A DNA stretch of 64,000 nucleotides. Origin: Acytostelium subglobosum LB1. Its lineage: Eukaryota > Evosea > Eumycetozoa > Acytosteliales > Acytosteliaceae. Within the stretch, counting starts at the first letter, position 1, and every line of letters begins with the position of its first letter. The stretch is taken from assembly GCF_000787575.1 (NCBI RefSeq), contig NW_012236505.1:186001-250000 (forward strand), in the 5' to 3' direction. A program made the translations under genes and the position numbers. A model generated the notes under the pieces. That model was given only the letters and a program-made list of their open reading frames with translations, did not search any database and was not told the DNA's origin. Below are positions 57,668 through 64,000 of this stretch, piece after piece.

Positions 57668-58918
57668 ATGATGATATCACCAACAGTTTCATCACCATAT
57701 CCATATCCTTCACCAAGGGACTTGTCATCACATGTGACAAAGCCATTACCTTTTCGTCCATCTATAAATACTCAATCAAATACACATCATCATATCAATC
57801 ACTTTGCATTGGATATTGGAGGTTCATTGGCAAAGTTAGTATATTATGTTGACAACAACAATAATAATAGTGTAATCACTGGCAATAATGATATAGAGGT
57901 CATCAAAGAACAGACTGGTAGTGGAATGCTCCACTTCATCAAGTTCGAGACGACAAACATCGAAGACTGTTTGAACTTTATAATTGGTATGATTGATTGA
58001 TTGATTGATACTTGATATATCCATGTCACTCAATCACTAACTCAATCAATCAATCAATCCATATTAGATAACAAACTTCACTTGGAGAATGGAAAGCCAA
58101 GGGATGTAAGAGTGACCGGTGGAGGAGCTTATAAATATGCTGAACTGTTCGAGATGAGATTGGGATGTAACTTGATCAAGGAGGACGAGATGTTGACTTT
58201 GATCATTGGTACAAACTATTTGTTGAGGTCAATTCCCAACGAATCATTCTCTTACTCGCCAGTGTTGAACAGTCCAATGCCAAAACAATATGCAGAGACG
58301 ACAGAACATCAATTCCCCTACCTGCTGGTGCAGGTCGGCTCGGGAGTCAGCGTGATCAAGGTGGACAGCGAGACAAGCTTTCAAAGAGTGGACGGTACCA
58401 GCTTGGGCGGCGGCACGTTCTGGGGTCTGTGTAGCCTGCTCACGGGCTCCACCAACTTTGATGAGATGGTGGACTTGACAATACGCGGCAACAACAGGAA
58501 TGTGGACCTGGCCGTGGGCGACATCTACGGCACAGACTACTCAAAGATCGGTCTGTCGGCCGAGGCCATCGCCAGCAGCTTTGGCAAAGTGATACATCAG
58601 AAGGACAACAATGGATCATTTAGGAAGGAGGACATTGCGCACAGTCTTCTCAAGATGATCTCCAACAACATTGGCCAGATCGCCTATCTCAACTCCAAGA
58701 TACACTGTCTGCACAAGATATACTTTGGCGGCTTCTTCATTCGCGACAATCCAGTCACCATGCAGAGGATCAGTTGTGCCATCGACTTTTGGTCCAAAGG
58801 CAAGACCAAAGCAATGTTCCTCCAGCACGATGGATACCTAGGTGCACTTGGTGCCTTTGTCTCTGCCAAGCAGTTGGACAAAGTGGCTCAAGATCCTGCA
58901 TCCTCTGCCAATGTATAG
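57668..58918 (+). CDS. pank: Pantothenate kinase, eukaryotic (type II)
   Basis: Exons are 57668-57986 and 58068-58918 (389 aa). After a Pro/Ser/His-rich leader (about 1-45) the domain begins FALDIGGSLAKLVYY, the ATP-binding loop of the type II PanK family. Further blocks are RVTGGGAYKYAELFEMRLG, LVQVGSGVSVIKV, RVDGTSLGGGTFWGL and GLSAEAIASSFGKV. YFGGFFIRDNPVTM and HDGYLGALGAF end the fold. It phosphorylates pantothenate in the first step of CoA synthesis and is normally feedback-inhibited by acyl-CoA. Confidence 0.94.
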
Positions 58919-58988
58919 ACTCACTGACAACTTGGACGACGCGAATGGACGTCCAAACAAGAAGTAATATAATGTTGTATATTTTAAT

Positions 58989-60094
58989 TTAAATAGTTGG
59001 GTAGAGGTTGTCATTGCAACCTACTGGGAGGTCGACGTAGGTGCCGTGGTCGGCACCAGTCCATTCGTATATTGGCACAGAGTCACTGCATGATGGATCC
59101 TCGCCACTGTCGTTACAGACGACGTAGGTGGTCTCATTCTTTGGATACCAAATCTCTAATGGAACATGATGGTAGGTGTAGGTTGTATCCTTTTGTGGTG
59201 GAACATGTGGAACAATGTCATGTTGGTTGACTACACGGTAATTGTCTGGCTGGATGGAATTGTACCACTCGGCGAAGGCAACATTACCAACACGTGGTGA
59301 TCCAAATGTGTACGACCAACTTGGTACATCTGGGAACCATCCCATAACCTCTGCCATGGCATGAGCTAAAATGATTGATTAAGTTGATTGATTGAGTGAG
59401 TCTGTGAGTGGAATAGTTCCAGCCTTGATTGATTGATGGAACATACTTGCGATGGCACCTCCCAAGGAGTGTCCAGTTACAACAATGGAGTTGCATGATG
59501 AGCATTGCTTGAATGATGATATCATTGCTGCTTGAACCTGACTTCTGAGACCTAGTTTGAATGAATGATTGATTGAGTGTTAGTGATCATGTCCATGGGT
59601 TGGCCACTCTAGTTGGTATTCAATACTCACTCAACCAATCCTCGTAGAAGCCCATGTGAACCTTGGCACCTGGAACATTAGGATAAGTCATCTGATAGAA
59701 GTCCATATTGGAAATCCAATTTACATCATTAACTGATCCTCTGAATGATACGTATACTGTTTGGAAAGATGATAAGTTCGTCAATCAATCAATTTATAAA
59801 ATATATTGAGATGGATTTATACTACTTACCAGTGTCATCATGGGTCATTACGAACCCAAATGTTAATGTGAAGTTATTGTAGACTGGTATGATGTTGGTA
59901 GCTGCAGTGAAGTTATGTTGGCAAACATGGCAACTCCAATCAGTTACCTCTTGTAAAGGACAATGTGTGATACCAGACAACAACACATACTTTTGTGCAG
60001 TTGGAACACTGAATGGAGACTTTGGTGGCACATAAGCCAACACAACAGACAATCCAACCAACAAACAAATAATTGAATATATATACTTTAACAT
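58989..60094 (-). CDS. Secreted class 3 lipase, copy 1
   Basis: Exons (minus strand) are 60094-59830, 59756-59631, 59551-59447 and 59365-58989 (290 aa). Signal peptide MLKYIYSIICLLVGLSVVLA. The nucleophile elbow is VTGHSLGGAIA (GxSxG), the Asp is in HDIVPHVPP and the His in DHGTYVD, the triad of the fungal lipase (class 3) family. The lid/oxyanion region is VYVSFRGSVNDVNW. It hydrolyses acylglycerols or related lipids outside the cell or in lysosomes. Copy 2 lies 420 bp upstream on the same strand. Confidence 0.92.
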
Positions 60095-60512
60095 CTTTAT
60101 ATCTTAGTGTTACTTTGGAAGTATGATTGAGGAAAGAAGTTGATCAACTAAGTAGTCTATGGACGATCAATGATCATGGAAATATCTTTCAGAGATGTTC
60201 TTTCAGCATACTTAACACATTAGTTGTTGGGGATCAATTTGGAGCTTACTGAAGTTTCATCCGGATCACCTGTTAGGCCTACTCCCCCACTTTTGGGCGG
60301 TCATTTTGATGCAAATATCTTGATTTGATCGTACTTTGACCCGAAAGTCACACCACAACACACCCGCGATACAATCAGTCTGGGACTGAAATCCCATTAT
60401 TTGTTATCTCTATCATGTCATTAATGGGCATCACTTATGTTGTCTACATGAATGATACCTTGATTCAAGTTGTTGGATATTTATCAAATGGTAACAACAT
60501 GAATAGTTCCAA
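60095..60512. promoter_or_regulatory. Promoter region of lipase copy 1
   Basis: Holds CCACTTTTGGGC (60287-60298) and ATGGGCATCACTT (60424-60436). A near-identical CCACTCTTGGGC and an identical ATGGGCATCACTT lie upstream of copy 2, suggesting shared regulation. Confidence 0.4.
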
Positions 60513-61498
60513 CTAACAGCAACAGTCTTGACCAAGGTAGTCGAGATGGTCAGCCTGGCTGTAGAATGGTGGGAGGATGGAGTCACTGCATGAAGGGTCT
60601 TCACCACTGTCATTGCAGACCTCATATGTCGTCGAGTTCTTTGGATACCAAATCTCGTTTGGAACGTGATGGTACTCATTGACTGACTCTCTTGGTGGCA
60701 GATGTGGCACAACATCTCTTTGGTTGACCACACGCCATGTGTTTGGCTGGAGTTGGTTGTACCACTCAGCCCAAACATTGTTACCAACTCTTGGTGATCC
60801 AATAGTCATTGACTGAACTGGAATGTTGGGGAACCATTGGACGACCTCGGCCATACAGAATGCTAAAGGGTGGGGTAATGGTGGGTCAGTGATCAATCAA
60901 TCAATTATATGCCATTATGATTGAATACATACTAGATACAGCAGCACCGTATGAGTGACCGAGTACTTGGATCATGGTGCAGGTTGGACACTCCTTGAGT
61001 GAGTCTGTGAGTGCAACCTTGGACTGATCAGCAACTCCCAGCCATGCGTGGTAGAAACCAAAGTGAACCTTGGCGTCAGTAACATTTGGATAATCAACGT
61101 GAGCAAACTCAAAGTTTGAGATCCAGTTGGTAACATCGACCGATCCTCTAAAGGCAATGAACACTTTTGATTGATTGATAGTGAGTCAGTGAATGAGCGT
61201 GTTGGGGAGTGGGATAGTACCACCTACCTGTATCATTGTATGTTGCAACAACTCCGAATGTAGATAATTCTTTGTTTTCGACGACCTTGATGTTGGTGGC
61301 ACCGGGGAAGTTCTTGCATCTGGGACAGGTCCAGTCCAAGATTTGTTGTGTGTCACAGTATGAGACGTAGTTCATCAGAACATGTTGTGTTCCAATCTCT
61401 TGGCTATATGGAACATTAGGTGGGTTGTTGGCATTGATGACATTGCCACAAATGGCAACCAATGATATAACAATCAATAAAGAATACATCATCTTCAT
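60513..61498 (-). CDS. Secreted class 3 lipase, copy 2
   Basis: Exons (minus strand) are 61498-61228, 61163-60933 and 60862-60513 (283 aa). Signal peptide MKMMYSLLIVISLVAICGNV. The elbow is VLGHSYGAAVS, the Asp in RDVVPHLPP and the His in ADHLDYLG. It aligns with copy 1 along its whole length (FRGSVDVTNWISN, GSPRVGNNVWAEWYNQLQP, PSCSDS). It lacks the intron that copy 1 has between the VHMGF and GHSLGG blocks. Tandem duplication is the simplest origin. Confidence 0.92.
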
Positions 61499-62609
61499 AT
61501 TATATTAAATGATATTATAATATTTTTGTATTTATAAATATGTATGAGTGTTTTGCTGACTGATTGGTTGAATGATGACTAACGAAATTGAATCAAGTTG
61601 GTTCAGTAACGCGTTGTAGCAAAGGGTACCAGAGGTTGTATCCTATAACCAGATATTTGGACCTCATTTAAATTGATCAAAATCAGAGTTGGGGCTTTGT
61701 GGGACCAACACCAAACCACCACTCTTGGGCTTGTTTGCTCATGGGCATCACTTTTATTGACCAAAGACACACACACAAATCAACAATCAGATCTTTGTCT
61801 GTGTTGAAGCCGATGAGAGAAGCTTCTCCAGTATGTTCTTTAACAACTTAAACATGTGAAGTTTAGTTCGTCAATCACTTTCTAATGGTACAGATATAAT
61901 AATATCGTATAGTTCATTCAACCTTTACACGCACCCACACAACTATGATAATTAGGTATTGGGTAGATAGGTCATCAGTCGAGCAGAGGCTCTTGCTTAG
62001 AGTCTTTTACTAAAAAGATCTCTTCATTCTTAAAACGTCCAGACGACAATAACATAAAAGGGTAATTTAATTATGTCTGACCAATCAACAATAGTTTATT
62101 CAGTCCAAGTTGGTCACTGACACACGTGATCGATAAATCGACAAGTCCATTGACATCGACCACCACGGACAGTGTTTCGACATACGCGACGCATTGCTCG
62201 AAGAAGACTAAACACACACATTCGCTATCCATTTGTCAGTGAGACAACACTCGGTGGTGTGTGAAAGTTTGAAGTTTATTCAAGATGAGGACTAGATTGG
62301 GTGTTGGGAACGATGTTCCTTTGTGTCCATTCTGAAACAATTTACCATACATGGAAGGAACCTCGGCAACATTTATATTGATATAGACGTATAGATGTTA
62401 TTGGAAATTTATTGCTTGTATTTGATTCTTTTTTAGATATATAGTTGTGTGTAAATCCTAGGATACACTTACTTTCATTTATTTATTCATAAATTCAAAC
62501 AAATAATATAACTTATTTGTTTATTTTATACTTTACTTACTAATTTAATTAATAATAACCTTGACTTAGGCCCTGTGATCACAATATATATTGATATATA
62601 TATATAACA
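61499..62609. promoter_or_regulatory. Spacer with promoter of lipase copy 2
   Basis: Contains the CCACTCTTGGGC (61719-61730) and ATGGGCATCACTT (61741-61753) words. A GC-richer patch with a small open frame lies at 62071-62232 (listed separately). The stretch from 62395 to 62610 is very AT-rich. Confidence 0.45.
62071..62232 (-). CDS. Possible 53-residue protein
   Basis: ATG at 62232 opens a stop-free frame to 62071: MDSECVCLVFFEQCVAYVET continues LSVVVDVNGLVDLSITCV and ends near LLLIGQT. Codons are GC-rich like real exons here, while the flanks are AT-rich. It could be a short gene, an exon or a gene remnant. No family. Confidence 0.3.
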   Translation of the reverse strand: MDSECVCLVFFEQCVAYVETLSVVVDVNGLVDLSITCVSDQLGLNKLLLIGQT

Positions 62610-63078
62610 ATGGTATGATTTAGATTTATTATTAATAATAATACATATATTATATTATTATTATTATTATGTATTAATATTTGATAAATCATCTTAGAAT
62701 ACATTAAAAAGACTAAACATTAACAGACTTGTAAGATATAATGTAAATAATTATATTGGACCATTGGCATACTATTCAACAACATCATTATGGAATTCAA
62801 AAGGTGCTACACATCAGAGCCAGTCAAGATTGAATAGAGTGTCAACGGCAACAGCAACAGGAGGAGGAGGTGCCAATGATAATGAATTCTTTAACGATTC
62901 AGAGAAGTTTGATGTACCAGTTCTAGAGTTTATCATCAAGAGAAATGTCAGCATGGTTGGCAACAGACAAGGCAGTGCCGTCATCCCCGAGAAGGCAAGT
63001 GCCACCAATCTCAAGAAGAAGGTTGGTTTCAAGACTCCTCGAGACACAACCAGAGAGTTTTCCCTGGGTGTAGATTAG
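62610..63078 (+). CDS. Small protein with mitochondrial-type N-terminus
   Basis: Exons are 62610-62612 (the ATG alone, followed by GTATGA) and 62698-63078 (127 aa). Exon 2 is open from its CTTAG acceptor onward, reading NTLKRLNINRLVRYNVNNYI, an Arg/Asn-rich amphipathic presequence, and no other ATG lies in this frame before the conserved-looking part. Downstream blocks are FDVPVLEFIIKRNVSMVGNR and NLKKKVGFKTPRDTTREF. No family recognised; mitochondrial targeting is inferred from composition. Confidence 0.65.
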
Positions 63079-63179
63079 ATTGGATTGATACTAAACCATC
63101 AATCAATCAATCCTAAATAATAATAATTATAATAAATTATTACTTTGTACATAGATATATATATTTATTGACTGATCAT

Positions 63180-64000
63180 CTATACATTGATCATATCTAG
63201 GATGGCACGTGATATTAGTGCAGACCTTGGATCCTTCTCTGCATAGCGCTCGTCCAACAAATCGCCAAGTACAGTGGATATATCATCGCGATGATACTGA
63301 GTCGAGATCCAAACATCATGTGATAATATGACATGTAATGTCTCCAAGTAATTCCATCTCAACTGATTAGTTTGAATCATAGTTAGTTTATATTTTCGAT
63401 TGATCCAGAGTGGCTGGAGGAGTAGAGTATGTATACATACTGGATCAACTTCATCTAGATTATGAATGTTGCGAACCATTATATCAATGACGATTGGTAT
63501 ATCTGATGTGTAGAAGAAACAAGATACTTGTGACTCGGTTGAATAGTTGAACAAGTCGGCAACGAATAAAAGGCATTGTGGAAGTAGTCCATATTCAAAC
63601 TCTATGATTAATAGTTAGTATGATGTAACATCTAATGGTCTTGATTCAATCATTCACTTACTATCTCTATTTAGAAGTGCAATGAGCTCTGTGCTCAACT
63701 CTGGTGCTTTCTTGATTGTATACAACTTGTTGATGAGTGGAGAGTAACCCTCTGATGTGAACTGTGTCTGGTAGGCAAGCTGGATGACAACATGGATATT
63801 AGTATGATTCCATCAATCCATCCATGTTGTATATGATGATTGATTGATTGGTAACCTTACCAATGTATGATAGAATATATGTAACCAATCCTCCTCGTAA
63901 TAATCCAGATACTTTAGTCCAAGATTGATCAATTCCTCCAAGAACATATCGTCTAGTTTGGCAAGTTCACTTGGTGGCAATGGACCTGTTTGAGTTAGGA
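63180..64000 (-). CDS. SPIN90/Ldb17-type leucine-rich domain protein, 3' part
   Basis: The gene runs off the right edge. Exons (minus strand) are ...63985-63861, 63779-63662, 63601-63441 and 63362-63180. The domain reads LPQCLLFVADLFNYSTESQV, then FFYTSDIPIVIDIMVRNIHN, LDEVDPLRWNYLETLHVILS and ILDMINV, as in the SPIN90/Ldb17/Dip1 leucine-rich domain. Those proteins activate Arp2/3 complex to make seed actin filaments. One intron (63363-63440, 78 nt) is a multiple of three without stops; splicing restores the PLRWNYLETL block. The 5' part is outside the window, so an SH3 domain cannot be judged. Confidence 0.85.

Noticed and set aside
1-64000. tRNA genes and mobile elements
   Set aside because: I looked for the GTTCGA-type T-loop with matching stems and for reverse transcriptase, integrase or transposase motifs and terminal repeats; nothing qualified. 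A covariance or profile scan would be needed to exclude them fully.

Overview
The window is eukaryotic nuclear DNA, most probably from a dictyostelid social amoeba. Three things point there: many genes with short GT-AG introns (mostly about 60-100 nt), long Asn/Gln/Ser/Thr/Asp runs inside proteins, and AT-rich spacers full of tetranucleotide microsatellites. Exons are clearly more GC-rich than those I know from Dictyostelium discoideum, so another dictyostelid group is likelier; the species cannot be named from sequence alone. I found no rRNA, tRNA, CRISPR array, LTR or LINE element, Polinton or other mobile element.

Layout (about 33 genes, both strands). 1-5.2 kb: 3' part of a large beta-helix/multi-pass membrane protein and a secreted carboxylesterase. 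5.5-8.4 kb: a Skp1/elongin-C-fold protein with a disordered tail and an orphan gene carrying the only ambiguous base. 8.4-14.6 kb: exosome subunit Rrp41, a Tsr4/PDCD2-like ribosome-assembly factor, an unusual Rab-like GTPase, MEMO1 and Tim10. 15.5-25.7 kb: alternative NADH dehydrogenase, a TCAIM-like mitochondrial protein and a very long KATNIP-like protein. 26-31.2 kb: RRG7-like mitochondrial nuclease-fold protein, Mia40-like CHCH protein, an orphan and an F-box/kelch protein. 31.4-38.2 kb: bZIP factor, Ski8/WDR61, adenine phosphoribosyltransferase and a NadR-like P-loop protein. 38.4-45.4 kb: BET-type bromodomain protein, a deoxynucleoside-kinase-like protein and a kelch protein. 48-54.5 kb: mitochondrial tRNA-modification GTPase MnmE, then a chaperone cluster (Hsp70, a secreted torsin/ClpB-like AAA+, an Hsp20). 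55-64 kb: eRF3, pantothenate kinase, two tandem secreted lipases, a small mitochondrial-looking protein and the 3' part of a SPIN90/Ldb17 protein.

Together these are mostly housekeeping genes. Mitochondrial functions are well represented (Tim10, Mia40-like, NDH-2, MnmE, TCAIM-like, RRG7-like), as are RNA metabolism (Rrp41, Ski8, Tsr4, eRF3) and protein folding. No operon-like logic is expected, but the chaperone cluster and lipase pair are meaningful groupings.

The most distinctive signals are in gene architecture. Two genes have a first coding exon that is only the ATG. Two genes have introns that are multiples of three and stop-free, so they read as coding. (AATC)n repeats inside introns mostly run in one orientation relative to transcription. 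Several spacers hold perfect inverted repeats. Splice sites were placed by eye using GT/AG, reading frame and family conservation; none is confirmed by transcripts.
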